A stretch of 10,159 nucleotides of DNA, from positions 1-10,159 of the forward strand of contig SKPT01000468.1 of assembly GCA_007119405.1 (NCBI GenBank), in the 5' to 3' direction. The stretch is from Phycisphaeraceae bacterium (lineage in GTDB: Bacteria > Planctomycetota > Phycisphaerae > Phycisphaerales > Phycisphaeraceae). Under the pieces are notes generated by a model. The model searched no databases. It worked only from the letters and a program-made list of their open reading frames with translations, and was not told where the DNA came from. A program made the translations under genes and the position numbers. The stretch's first letter is position 1; every line of letters starts with the position of its first letter. Shown piece by piece: positions 1 to 8,175 of this stretch.

Positions 1-716
1 AGCACGCTGTTGAGGTTCGCCAGCGGGTTGGCGATCTCGTGGGCGATGCCCGCGGCCATCTGCCCCATCGCCGCGAGCTTCTCGTGCTGGATCATCGCGG
101 CCTGCTGGGCGCGCAGCTTTTCGGCCATCGCCGCCACGCGCCGGTTCTGGATCACCAGCCGATGACGCTGCCGACGCAGCCGACGCGCAATGCCGTTGAC
201 CAGGTACACCGTCAGGGGCAGGAGCATCACCCACCCCGCCAGTTGGAGCCAGGTTTCGTGCCGCTGCGGCCAGCCGCCGCCGACCGTCAGCGCGGCCGCC
301 ATCATCGCGATCGAGAGGATCGCCGCCGCATAGGCCATCCGCGGCGCGAGCAGCAGCGACGCGAAGATCATGTGAAAGACGTAGAAACCCCGGATCGGGC
401 TCGCCGCCCCGCCCGTCCACAGGCTCAGCAGCGTCAGGCAGACCAGGTCCAGCACGATCTGCCCCATCGCCAGCGCGGTCAGGCCCCGCCCGCTGTGCTG
501 CGACCGGTCAAGCAGCCCGCGCAGCACGAGGTTGTAGGCAAGAATCGCCGCGCCCACCGCCGCCATCACCGCCGCCTGCGGATACCAGCCCATCCACAGC
601 ACGTCCGCCAGCGCCAAAGCCACCACCGTCGTCCCCGCCACCCAGCGCAGGCGGATGAACCACCGCATGCGGTCCAGCAGCACCTGCCGATGCGCCCGGT
701 TCTCGGTCTGCCTCAT
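1..716 (-). CDS. Six-helix membrane sensor histidine kinase, RegB/PrrB-like input (partial, 3' end cut by window)
   Basis: The first 238 residues of a sensor kinase are present; the rest of the DHp and the ATPase domain lie beyond the left edge. About six hydrophobic segments are visible, roughly residues 27-43, 48-66, 82-100, 110-126, 128-146 and 158-174. They are followed by a basic and coiled stretch (178-215) and an H-box, GIAHEIANPLANLNSV, with the phosphorylatable His at 226. An opening RLRW motif (22-25) and the loop TGGAASPI (101-108) resemble the layout of RegB/PrrB kinases, whose GGxxNPF loop binds quinone; the H-box is more like NtrB kinases. The ATG start overlaps the stop of the upstream gene (ATGA), with a strong GGGAGG 7 nt upstream (724-729). 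It probably phosphorylates the sigma-54 response regulator of the same operon. Kinase identity is certain; quinone sensing is inference. Confidence 0.93.
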   Translation of the reverse strand, partial: MRQTENRAHRQVLLDRMRWFIRLRWVAGTTVVALALADVLWMGWYPQAAVMAAVGAAILAYNLVLRGLLDRSQHSGRGLTALAMGQIVLDLVCLTLLSLWTGGAASPIRGFYVFHMIFASLLLAPRMAYAAAILSIAMMAAALTVGGGWPQRHETWLQLAGWVMLLPLTVYLVNGIARRLRRQRHRLVIQNRRVAAMAEKLRAQQAAMIQHEKLAAMGQMAAGIAHEIANPLANLNSV

Positions 717-1759
717 GGCTTGGCCTCCCGTTTGGCGGGCCCAAGCGCGGCGGCCGGCACCGCCTCAATCGATCGCTCCAGGTCGAGCATCTTCGTGTCG
801 CCCACGTAATCGCGCAGCACAATCTGCCGCACGTGCTTGAGCGACTCGACGACACCCGCCATGCGCCGGAGATTCTCATGGATCTGCCGCAGGCACCGCT
901 CCGACGCCACCGGATCCTGCCGTCGGCGGCTGAGCAGGGTCAGCTCCAGCTCGATCACCGCGATCGCGTTGTTCAACTCGTGGTTCAGCGTCAGCGCGGT
1001 CTGGCCCAGCAGCTCGACGCGGCGCTGCTCGTTGTCCTGGAGCTGCTGAGCCAGGTGGTTGAAGGCCATGCCCAGCTCCTGGAACTCGTCGCGGCCCGCG
1101 ACGTTCACGCGATGGGCGAATCGCCCCGCCGCGAGCGCCCGTGCCGCCGCCACGAGCTGATCCACCGGCTGTACGACCATCTCCGACGACCGCACCAGCA
1201 GCAGCACCGAGCCGTTGATCACCACGAGAAACCCGATGGCCATGCCCAGCACCAGCCAGCGAAAACGGCGGGTCAACTGCCCGAGCCGGGACTCGGCCCG
1301 CTCGTGCAGGTGACGATCCAGCGCCAGGATCTGCTCGCGCAACCGCCCGGTGGCCTCGATCCCCTGCATGCTGTGGTAATGCACCAGCTCCGGGTCGCGG
1401 ATCACCGCCAGCGCCCCGATGTGCCGCTGGAACCGCTCGATATGCTCAAGCAGATCGAACATCCGGCCCACGTTCGCCGCGGCCGCGAGCTTGCCGCCGT
1501 GGCGGCTCATCGCCTCGCCCGCGTCGACCAGCTCGTCCAGATGCCGCTGACGCCCGGCCTGGATCGCGTAAAGCTGCAACTCGACCTCCGACACCGCCAT
1601 TGTCAGCCGGTTGGCGTGCTCCGCCAAGGCCATGTCGTGACCGATCACCTGCTCCAACTGCTCGTGGATGCTGCGCATCGAGACCACCGCCGCCACCGCC
1701 AGGCTCATCAGCAGCGCCGTCACGCACAACAGGATGATCAGCAACTTGCGTCGCAGCAC
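713..1759 (-). CDS. Membrane HAMP protein with histidine-kinase H-box but no ATPase domain
   Basis: A 348-residue protein starting at GTG. Helix 1 (about 5-27) and helix 2 (about 168-190) flank a periplasmic helical domain of about 140 residues, followed by a HAMP domain (about 190-242, with VVQPVDQLVAAARALAAG and the AGRDEFQELGMAFNHL helix). A dimerisation helix carries the H-box LTLNHELNNAIAVIEL with His260. The chain ends about 90 residues later, with no N, G1 or G2 boxes of a HATPase domain. The topology resembles chemoreceptors and classical kinases with a four-helix-bundle sensor. It follows the PhnD-like gene by 9 bp and overlaps the next kinase gene by 4 bp, so the three probably form one sensory unit: PhnD-like binder, HAMP transducer, and the downstream kinase for ATP chemistry. 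It may be phosphorylated in trans or act as a phosphotransfer protein. Domain assignment is firm; mechanism is inferred. Confidence 0.9.
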   Translation of the reverse strand: MLRRKLLIILLCVTALLMSLAVAAVVSMRSIHEQLEQVIGHDMALAEHANRLTMAVSEVELQLYAIQAGRQRHLDELVDAGEAMSRHGGKLAAAANVGRMFDLLEHIERFQRHIGALAVIRDPELVHYHSMQGIEATGRLREQILALDRHLHERAESRLGQLTRRFRWLVLGMAIGFLVVINGSVLLLVRSSEMVVQPVDQLVAAARALAAGRFAHRVNVAGRDEFQELGMAFNHLAQQLQDNEQRRVELLGQTALTLNHELNNAIAVIELELTLLSRRRQDPVASERCLRQIHENLRRMAGVVESLKHVRQIVLRDYVGDTKMLDLERSIEAVPAAALGPAKREAKP

Positions 1760-1768
1760 GTCAGGGTC

Positions 1769-2734
1769 TCACGGTTCGCCTTCCTCGCGATCCCCCGCCT
1801 TCCGCACCGGCGGTGGGCCCTGGATCCCAAGGCTCGGCCATCGCTCACGCAGCGCCTCGCTCAGCTCATACACCGGCGCGTAGGATCGCATCTCGCACGC
1901 CACGAACCGCCGCACGCCGAACGCCTCGAGCACCGCCTGCCCGCTGGGCGTCTGGGCCAGGCCAAGCAGGGCCTCGACCAGCGCGTCGGCCACGGCCTCG
2001 TCCAGCGCCGCCGACGTCACCAGCGCGTTCTCCGGCACGCTCGCGCTGACCGCCAGCCGCCGCAGCGACACGTCCGGGTTCGCCGCCTCGAACACGTCCA
2101 GCCGGCGATCCTTCGCCGCACCGGCGACGATCTGCCCCCGCGCCACCGCCGCCACCGCCTCGTCGTGCGAGCCCAGCCAGCAGGCGCGGATCGAGCCGTA
2201 CTCAACCCCGTCGAGCACGGTCAGCGGAAACAGGTGCCCCGCCATCGTCCCGCGCACCATCGCCACGCAGTGGCCATGCAGGTCATCCAGCGATGCGATC
2301 GGCCCATCGTCGCGCACGAACAGCACGCCGCGATAGCTGCTGCTGCCGTCGGCATACTCCGGTTTGACCAGCACGCGTGCGCCATAACGCTCGTGCACCA
2401 GCACGGTGATCAACGAGCCCAGGAATGCCGCATCGACGGTGCCCTGCTCGAAGTCGTCCAGGACGCCGCTGTAGGTGCTGAAGGTCACCAGCTTCACCGG
2501 CCGACCCAGCCGCTGGCTGAGGTACGCCGCGAGCACGCGATGCCGTTGCCGCTGCTCAAAAATGTCCCGCTCCGGCACCAGGCCCAGCCGCAGCGGCTCG
2601 CCGTCGCCGGCCGCCCGACCAGCCTCGCCCGGGACCGGAGCCTCCGCCGCCGGCGCTCGCAGCATGGTCCAAACCAGGGCACCGGCCAGCCCGGCCGTCA
2701 GCACCACCGCGAGTAACAGCCGCCAGCGTTTCAC
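1769..2734 (-). CDS. PhnD-like periplasmic substrate-binding protein, membrane-anchored, probably sensory
   Basis: A 321-residue protein of the phosphate/phosphite/phosphonate-type substrate-binding family. After an N-terminal hydrophobic helix (about 5-24, uncleaved anchor or signal) and an Ala/Pro/Gly linker comes the fold's first strand LRLGLVPE (48-55). It is followed by YLSQRLGRPVKLVTFSTYS, VDAAFLGS (100-107), SSYRGVLFVR (132-141) and the late motif LGSHDEAVAAVARGQ (187-201). No permease or ATPase gene accompanies it; the neighbours are two kinase-type proteins. It therefore looks like a sensory binding protein, as PhnD-like proteins are in the arsenite sensor AioX and the tetrathionate sensor TtrS. 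The ligand cannot be read from the sequence. The GTG start at 2734 is chosen because GGAG (2742-2745) lies 7 nt upstream and the signal helix follows at once; a longer open frame to 2848 would overlap the upstream gene. Confidence 0.88.
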   Translation of the reverse strand: MKRWRLLLAVVLTAGLAGALVWTMLRAPAAEAPVPGEAGRAAGDGEPLRLGLVPERDIFEQRQRHRVLAAYLSQRLGRPVKLVTFSTYSGVLDDFEQGTVDAAFLGSLITVLVHERYGARVLVKPEYADGSSSYRGVLFVRDDGPIASLDDLHGHCVAMVRGTMAGHLFPLTVLDGVEYGSIRACWLGSHDEAVAAVARGQIVAGAAKDRRLDVFEAANPDVSLRRLAVSASVPENALVTSAALDEAVADALVEALLGLAQTPSGQAVLEAFGVRRFVACEMRSYAPVYELSEALRERWPSLGIQGPPPVRKAGDREEGEP

Positions 2735-2741
2735 GAACCAT

Positions 2742-2745
2742 CTCC
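2742..2745 (-). promoter_or_regulatory. Shine-Dalgarno for the PhnD-like gene
   Basis: GGAG on the minus strand, 7 nt before the GTG at 2734. It decides the start against the longer open frame, which would add 38 residues (rich in Arg and Pro at first) ahead of the membrane helix and run into the preceding gene. Confidence 0.65.
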
Positions 2746-2792
2746 AGCCGCCGTCCGGTGTGTCTCTCACCCGCCACGCCCGCGGCGCCGTC

Positions 2793-3899
2793 TCAGCCGC
2801 CGGCAATCGCGCCCGACGCCACCGCCGCCCGGGCGCCGACCTCGCCACCGCCGTGCCGCGCCTCCCAGCGTCCGATCTCCTCGGTGAAGTAGCGCAGCCG
2901 CGCCTTCTTGAACTCCCGCACCGTCCACAGCAACTGGCAGTCGCTCACCCCCGTCGCCTGCCTCATCGCCTCCAGCGTTCGCTGAGCCTCGAGCACGCTG
3001 CGCGCGTGCACCATCGTGTAGAGGTTGTAAGGCCAGTCCTCGTAACGCTCGCGCAGGTAGCAATGGCTCACCGCGTCGAATGCCGCCAACCGCGGGCCAA
3101 CGCGCGCCGCGTCCTCGGGCTCGACACGCCAGACCGCCATGACGTTGGCGACCACCCCGGCCCGGCGATGGTGCAGCACCGCGCTGAACCGCCGCATCAG
3201 CCCCCGCTCCTGGAAGGTTCGCGCCGCGGCCAGCAGCTCGCCCACGCGACAGCGCGCCTGGTCCGCCCACGCGTCGAACGGCCGGCGCACCAGCGACAGG
3301 TCCTGCTGAAGCACACGCACCAGCCGACGCTCGTGGTCCGTCAGCACGTGACCCATGACCTTGGCGCGGTTGTGGCGCGCGCTGCCCGCGCCGGCCGCCG
3401 CAGCGGGCTTGCGCCCGTCGGCGCCAAGGTCGAACTTCACCCCGATTTTGAACAGCTTCAGCGTCGGCAGCGCCAGCGTCCGCTCGCAGCCGCTGAGCTC
3501 GTGCAGGCGCTGGATCGTCGCGTCCATGCCCAGCTTCGAGTCCGGGCCCACCGCCACGGTGTACCAGAGGTTCATCGCATGGTCGCGCTGGTAGTTGTGG
3601 CTGACCCCCGGGTGCTCGCTGACGATCGCCGCGGCACGTTCCAACCGCTCGGCCGGGCATCGCGCCGCGACCAGCGCCGAGCGGTAGCCCAGCGCCGCGC
3701 TGTCGAAGATCGCCGACGTCTGCCGGATCACGCCCTTGTCCGCGCGCAGCGCAACCAGGCGATCGATCACCTGCCCTTCGTCCATGCCGAGCGTGCGGCC
3801 GATTGCTTCAAACGGCCGCGACGCCAGCGGCACCGCCTCCTGCACCGCGCTCAGCAGCCGTCGGTCGTCGTCATCAAGCGGGGCGGGACTGTTGTAAAT
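2793..3899 (-). CDS. ahbAB: Fused AhbA-AhbB (NirDL-type) siroheme decarboxylase, apparent ATT start
   Basis: A 368-residue protein made of two Lrp/AsnC-like halves. The N-half has a winged-helix region (about 8-65) and the AhbA/NirD-type signature SHNYQRDHAMNLWYT (100-114), ending in LPTLKLFKIGVKFDL (144-158). An Ala/Gly linker joins it to a second half that begins LTDHERRLVRVLQQDLSLV and holds the AhbB/NirL-type signature HCYLRERYEDWPYNLYTMVH (279-298). AhbA and AhbB together decarboxylate siroheme to didecarboxysiroheme in the alternative heme pathway; the NirDLGH homologues do the same for heme d1. Here both are on one chain. The conserved opening DDDRRLLSAVQEAVPLASRPF lies upstream of the first ordinary start codon (GTG 3845), and the only in-frame initiator-like codon before the stop of the preceding gene is ATT at 3899, with AAGGAG 7 nt away. 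It sits 27 nt after the response-regulator gene. It is probably an enzyme, not a regulator, despite the HTH-like parts. Confidence 0.88.
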   Translation of the reverse strand: MYNSPAPLDDDDRRLLSAVQEAVPLASRPFEAIGRTLGMDEGQVIDRLVALRADKGVIRQTSAIFDSAALGYRSALVAARCPAERLERAAAIVSEHPGVSHNYQRDHAMNLWYTVAVGPDSKLGMDATIQRLHELSGCERTLALPTLKLFKIGVKFDLGADGRKPAAAAGAGSARHNRAKVMGHVLTDHERRLVRVLQQDLSLVRRPFDAWADQARCRVGELLAAARTFQERGLMRRFSAVLHHRRAGVVANVMAVWRVEPEDAARVGPRLAAFDAVSHCYLRERYEDWPYNLYTMVHARSVLEAQRTLEAMRQATGVSDCQLLWTVREFKKARLRYFTEEIGRWEARHGGGEVGARAAVASGAIAGG

Positions 3900-3906
3900 G
3901 GTCGGG

Positions 3907-3912
3907 CTCCTT
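3907..3912 (-). promoter_or_regulatory. Perfect Shine-Dalgarno before an ATT start codon
   Basis: AAGGAG on the minus strand, 7 nt upstream of the ATT at 3899-3897. No ATG, GTG or TTG occurs in that frame between the upstream gene's stop (3927-3929) and the GTG at 3845, which would remove conserved N-terminal sequence and has no comparable site. This motif is the main evidence for non-canonical initiation. Confidence 0.6.
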
Positions 3913-3926
3913 GCGTGTCGATGCGG

Positions 3927-5345
<1,419 letters not shown>

Positions 5346-5390
5346 GAGAAAAGAATACCTGAAACTCCCGAATATGGGAACGCCTTTTTT

Positions 5391-5409
5391 CTCGATTCTC
5401 GGAATCGAG
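5391..5409. promoter_or_regulatory. Perfect 8-bp inverted repeat in the regulator leader
   Basis: CTCGATTC - TCG - GAATCGAG, perfect arms around a 3-bp centre, 46-64 bp upstream of the response-regulator ATG and downstream of the proposed minus-strand promoter. It could be an operator or an RNA hairpin in the leader. The run of six T lies on the wrong side (5385-5390, before the hairpin on the plus strand; A residues after it on the minus strand), so it is not a terminator in either direction. Confidence 0.5.
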
Positions 5410-5470
5410 GCCCTGCGCCGGCCGGGCCCAGCCCTCACTGTCGCCAGCACGCCCCCGGTGCCTCTACAGG

Positions 5471-5486
5471 TGCAAAACGCATGCCC
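5471..5486 (-). promoter_or_regulatory. Sigma-54 (-24/-12) promoter candidate for the regulator operon
   Basis: On the minus strand the sequence reads GGGCATGCGTTTTGCA. The sigma-54 consensus is TGGCACR-N4-TTGCW: the GG and GC dinucleotides are exactly 10 nt apart, GGCA and TTGCA are intact, and only the first base and the C of CAC differ. Transcription would start near 5460, giving a leader of about 115 nt that contains the palindrome at 5391-5409. It suggests that the sigma-54 activator regulates its own operon. Confidence 0.55.
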
Positions 5487-5593
5487 CGTCTGCGCCTCGC
5501 CCCCCCGACCCAGGCGACGGCCCTCCGAGCATCCCCATAAGCCAATAAATCAAAGTGTCTTAACAGCAACATCCGCCACATCACCCACCACCG

Positions 5594-5611
5594 CGAGCAG
5601 ATGACCGCTCG
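5594..5611. promoter_or_regulatory. Short dyad upstream of the nap promoter
   Basis: CGAGC - 8 bp - GCTCG, perfect 5-bp arms, centred about 58 bp before the predicted nap transcription start. It is a possible activator half-site pair, but sigma-54 activators usually bind further upstream and arms of this length occur by chance in GC-rich DNA. Confidence 0.25.
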
Positions 5612-5634
5612 ACAAACCGGAGTACCCGGCGCTT

Positions 5635-5650
5635 TGGTCCTTTATTTGCT
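5635..5650 (+). promoter_or_regulatory. Sigma-54 (-24/-12) promoter candidate for the nap operon
   Basis: TGGTCCTTTATTTGCT: GG (5636-5637) and GC (5648-5649) are exactly 10 nt apart, with a perfect TTTGCT -12 box and a TGG -24 core; the CAC part is TCC. The expected start of transcription is near 5661, about 26 nt before the leader ORF and 94 nt before napA. The divergent gene encodes a sigma-54 activator, which makes a chance match less likely. Confidence 0.6.
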
Positions 5651-5686
5651 TCCTCTGCCACCGCCGACCCACTGGAGCCAAGCCCG

Positions 5687-5758
5687 ATGCCCGTCAGCCT
5701 CACCCTTGACATGCCCCGGCCGCTGGCCACCTGTGCCGGGCGGGAGCCCGCGGCATGA
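5687..5758 (+). CDS. Possible 23-residue leader peptide coupled to napA
   Basis: A small open frame, MPVSLTLDMPRPLATCAGRE and three more residues, starts at ATG 5687 with GGAG (5673-5676) 10 nt upstream. Its TGA (5756-5758) overlaps the napA ATG in an ATGA junction, the same junction seen at two later places in the operon. It lies entirely downstream of the proposed transcription start. It may be a translated leader coupling ribosomes onto napA, or chance. It matches no family I recognise and is too short for NapD or NapE. A shorter form could begin at the in-frame ATG 5711. Confidence 0.4.
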   Translation: MPVSLTLDMPRPLATCAGREPAA

Positions 5759-8175
5759 GCCTGGACCGCCGCGACTTCATCAAGTCCGCCGCTGTCGCCG
5801 CAGCCACCGCGACTATGCTCGGCCGGGACGCCGCCCACGCCGACCCCAGCGCCACGGCCCTGCCCGTGCTGGAAGACCCGCCCGCCATCGACGGCGTGAC
5901 CTGGGACAAGGCGCCCTGCCGGTTCTGCGGCACCGGCTGTCATGTCATGGTCGGCGTCAAGGACGGCCGCGTCGTCGCCATCGCCGGCGATCAGCGCGCC
6001 GCCGTCAACCGCGGCCTGCTCTGCGCCAAGGGCTACCACGTCGCCCTGGCGATGTACGGCAACGACCGCCTGACCACCCCCCTGCTCCGCCGCGACGGCC
6101 GGCTCGAACCCATCACCTGGGACGACGCCATCGACATCATCGCCCGACGCATCCTCGCCTCCGGGCCACGCTTCGCGATCTACGGCTCCGGGCAGTGGAC
6201 CATCCCCGAGGGCTACGCCGCGCTCAAGTTCATCAAGGGCGGCCTGGCCAACAACCACATCGACGCCAACGCCCGCCTGTGCATGGCCTCGGCGGTCACG
6301 GGCTTCCTCAGCACCTACGGCGTCGACGAGCCGGCGAGCTGCTACGACGACCTCGACCACGCCGACGTCGTCATCAACTGGGGCAACAACCCCGCCGAGA
6401 TGCACCCCGTGCTCTTCAGCCGCATCGTCAACCGACGCATGAACGGCGAAACGGTGACCCTCGTCGACATCGGCACGCGGCGCACGCGCACCACCGCCCA
6501 GAGCCAGCACTTCCTCCAGTTCAAGCCCAACACCGACCTGGCCATCGCCAACTGCATCGCCCAGCAGCTCATCGCGGCCGGCGCCCACGACCGCGACTTC
6601 GTCGAGCGCTACTGCAACTTCCGCGCCGATACCGACCCGCCCACGCTGCTCGGCGAGGCGATCAACTTCGAGCGCTACCGCCAGCTCGTCGCCCCCTACA
6701 CGCCCGAGTATGTCGCCGAGCTCACCGGCGTGCCGCGCGAGAAGCTCGAGATGCTTGGCCGGCTGTTCGCCGATCGGGACAAGCGCATCGTCAGCCTCTG
6801 GTGCATGGGCGTGAACCAGCACACCCAGGGCACGGCGATGAACAACCTGATCCACGGCGTGCACCTGCTCGCCGGCCATTGGGGCCGACCCGGCGACGGA
6901 CCACAGAGCCTCACCGGCCAACCCTCGGCGTGCGGCACCGTGCGCGAGGTCGGCACGCTTGCCCACGGCCTGCCCGGCGGCCGCGTCGTCACCCGCGAAA
7001 GCGACCGCCGCGACTGCGAGCAGGCCTGGAACCTGCCCCCCGGACGCATCCCCGCCAACCCCGGCCACCACACGCTGGCCATGTGGGAAATGTTCAACAC
7101 CCCCACCGACGCCGGCGGCGACATCGACACCATCTGGGTCCAGGTCACCAACCCCGGCCAGACGCTGCCCAACAACCTCAAGCTCTTCAAGCAAAAGCAG
7201 GAGCTCCGCGACAAGTTCCTCATCGTCTCCGACGTCTACCCCACCGCCACCACCGAGCTGGCCGACCTCGTCCTGCCCTCGGCCATGTGGGTCGAGAAGA
7301 ACGGCGTCTACGGCAACAGCGAACGACGCACCCAGCAATGGTTCAAGATGGTCGACCCGCCCGGCGACGCACGCCCCGACGCCTGGCAGATCATCGCCGT
7401 CGCCCATCGCCTGCTCGAGCTCGGCCACGAGGGCATGGCCGACGCCGACGGCCGCTTCCTCTTTCATCAGGCCGACGACATCCCCATCTGGCGATGGGAG
7501 CACTTCTACGACATCAACGTCGACGAGCGCCTCTACGAGGAATACCGCCCGCTTACCGCCTACAAGCACAAGAACGTAGCGCCCTACCGCGAGCTGGTGC
7601 GCCACCGCGGCCTGCGCTGGCCGGTCGTCGAGGCCCAGCCCGGCCAGTGGCGCGAGACGCGCTACCGTTTCGTCGAAGGCGAGGACCCCAACGTCGAGCC
7701 CGGCCGGGGCATCCAGTTTTACCACTCGGTCACGGAGGACGACCGCGCCCTGATCTGGTTCCGCCCCCAGGCCCCCGCGCCCGAGGCGCCCGACGAGGCC
7801 TACCCCTACTGGCTGTGCACCGGCCGGGTGCTCGAGCACTGGCACAGCGGCACCATGACGCAGCGCATTGCGCAACTGCATCGGGCCATGCCGCGCGCGT
7901 ACGTCGAGATGCATCCCGACGAAGCGGCGCGCCTGGGCATCGGCAACGGCCAGCGCATCGTCATCGAGACACGGCGCGGCGCGCTGGAGTTGCCCGTGTG
8001 GCTCAACGGCCGGGCCCTACCCCTCGCCGACACGCTCTTTGTGCCCTTCTTTGACGAGAACGCTGACATCAACGCCCTGACCCTCGACGCCCACGACCCC
8101 TACTCCATGCAGCCGGATTACAAAAAATGCGCCGCCCGCATCCGCCTGCCTCGTGACACGGAGCCACGCTCATGA
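5755..8175 (+). CDS. napA: Periplasmic nitrate reductase catalytic subunit NapA
   Basis: An 806-residue molybdenum bis-MGD enzyme that reduces nitrate to nitrite in the periplasm. A Tat signal is clear: DRRDFIKSA (4-12), an alanine-rich h-region and AHA at 27-29. The [4Fe-4S] motif CRFCGTGC (Cys55, 58, 62) is completed by Cys90 in LLCAKG, with the conserved Lys at 92. The Mo-ligand Cys is 176 in NARLCMASAV. Other NapA landmarks are GSGQWTIPEGYAA, GMD-like GVDEPASCYDD, AEMHPVLFSRI, TGQPSACGTVREVGT (387-401), ILPTAMWVEKEG-like VLPSAMWVEKNG, RGLRWPVV, and LEHWHSGTMT, matching E. coli NapA closely. The length is near the usual 828. CGGGAG stands 8 nt before the ATG. It overlaps the leader ORF and the next gene by 4 bp each. 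Motifs such as QPSACGT and LEHWHSG favour NapA over assimilatory NasA, arsenite oxidase or formate dehydrogenase. Confidence 0.97.
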   Translation: MSLDRRDFIKSAAVAAATATMLGRDAAHADPSATALPVLEDPPAIDGVTWDKAPCRFCGTGCHVMVGVKDGRVVAIAGDQRAAVNRGLLCAKGYHVALAMYGNDRLTTPLLRRDGRLEPITWDDAIDIIARRILASGPRFAIYGSGQWTIPEGYAALKFIKGGLANNHIDANARLCMASAVTGFLSTYGVDEPASCYDDLDHADVVINWGNNPAEMHPVLFSRIVNRRMNGETVTLVDIGTRRTRTTAQSQHFLQFKPNTDLAIANCIAQQLIAAGAHDRDFVERYCNFRADTDPPTLLGEAINFERYRQLVAPYTPEYVAELTGVPREKLEMLGRLFADRDKRIVSLWCMGVNQHTQGTAMNNLIHGVHLLAGHWGRPGDGPQSLTGQPSACGTVREVGTLAHGLPGGRVVTRESDRRDCEQAWNLPPGRIPANPGHHTLAMWEMFNTPTDAGGDIDTIWVQVTNPGQTLPNNLKLFKQKQELRDKFLIVSDVYPTATTELADLVLPSAMWVEKNGVYGNSERRTQQWFKMVDPPGDARPDAWQIIAVAHRLLELGHEGMADADGRFLFHQADDIPIWRWEHFYDINVDERLYEEYRPLTAYKHKNVAPYRELVRHRGLRWPVVEAQPGQWRETRYRFVEGEDPNVEPGRGIQFYHSVTEDDRALIWFRPQAPAPEAPDEAYPYWLCTGRVLEHWHSGTMTQRIAQLHRAMPRAYVEMHPDEAARLGIGNGQRIVIETRRGALELPVWLNGRALPLADTLFVPFFDENADINALTLDAHDPYSMQPDYKKCAARIRLPRDTEPRS

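Larger units (their letters stand above)
5346..5686. other. Divergent intergenic control region
   Basis: These 341 bp separate the two operons and hold no convincing protein-coding gene. Inside are the leftward -24/-12 candidate (5471-5486), the rightward one (5635-5650), the palindrome at 5391-5409, an AT-rich patch at about 5535-5566 in otherwise GC-rich DNA, and a short dyad CGAGC-N8-GCTCG at 5594-5611. The roughly 150 bp between the promoters is the natural place for activator sites serving both sides, but no repeated activator site is evident by eye. Confidence 0.7.

Noticed and set aside
833..2716. Long plus-strand open frame of over 600 codons
   Set aside because: Its translation is rich in His, Arg, Gln and Pro with no domain, and it is antisense to the HAMP and PhnD-like genes. 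It is a codon-bias shadow of GC-rich coding DNA.
3843..3845. GTG as the start of the AhbAB gene
   Set aside because: It removes the conserved DDDRRLLSAV segment and has no comparable ribosome-binding site; kept only as fallback.
5385..5409. Hairpin next to six T as a terminator
   Set aside because: The T run precedes the hairpin on the plus strand and reads as A after it on the minus strand, the wrong arrangement for intrinsic termination either way.
5346..5450. Upstream extension of the response regulator by 35 residues
   Set aside because: The extra residues are basic and not receiver-like, and would cover the palindrome; ATG 5345 directly precedes the first strand of the receiver domain.
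5548..5560. IHF-like site (AATCAA followed by AGTG)
   Set aside because: The first half fits, but the required TTR half does not. Only the AT-rich context supports it.
5581..7914. Long minus-strand open frame across napA
   Set aside because: Gly/Val/Ala-rich shadow opposite napA; the plus-strand frame carries every NapA signature.
5601..8054. Second plus-strand open frame across napA
   Set aside because: Frame-shifted shadow of napA, Arg/Pro/His-rich and starting upstream of the predicted promoter.
5755..8175. Arsenite oxidase or Arx-type enzyme, given the AioXSR-like regulators
   Set aside because: The motifs NARLCMASAV, TGQPSACGT and LEHWHSGTMT are those of NapA; Mo ligation by Cys and the [4Fe-4S] motif fit nitrate reductase.
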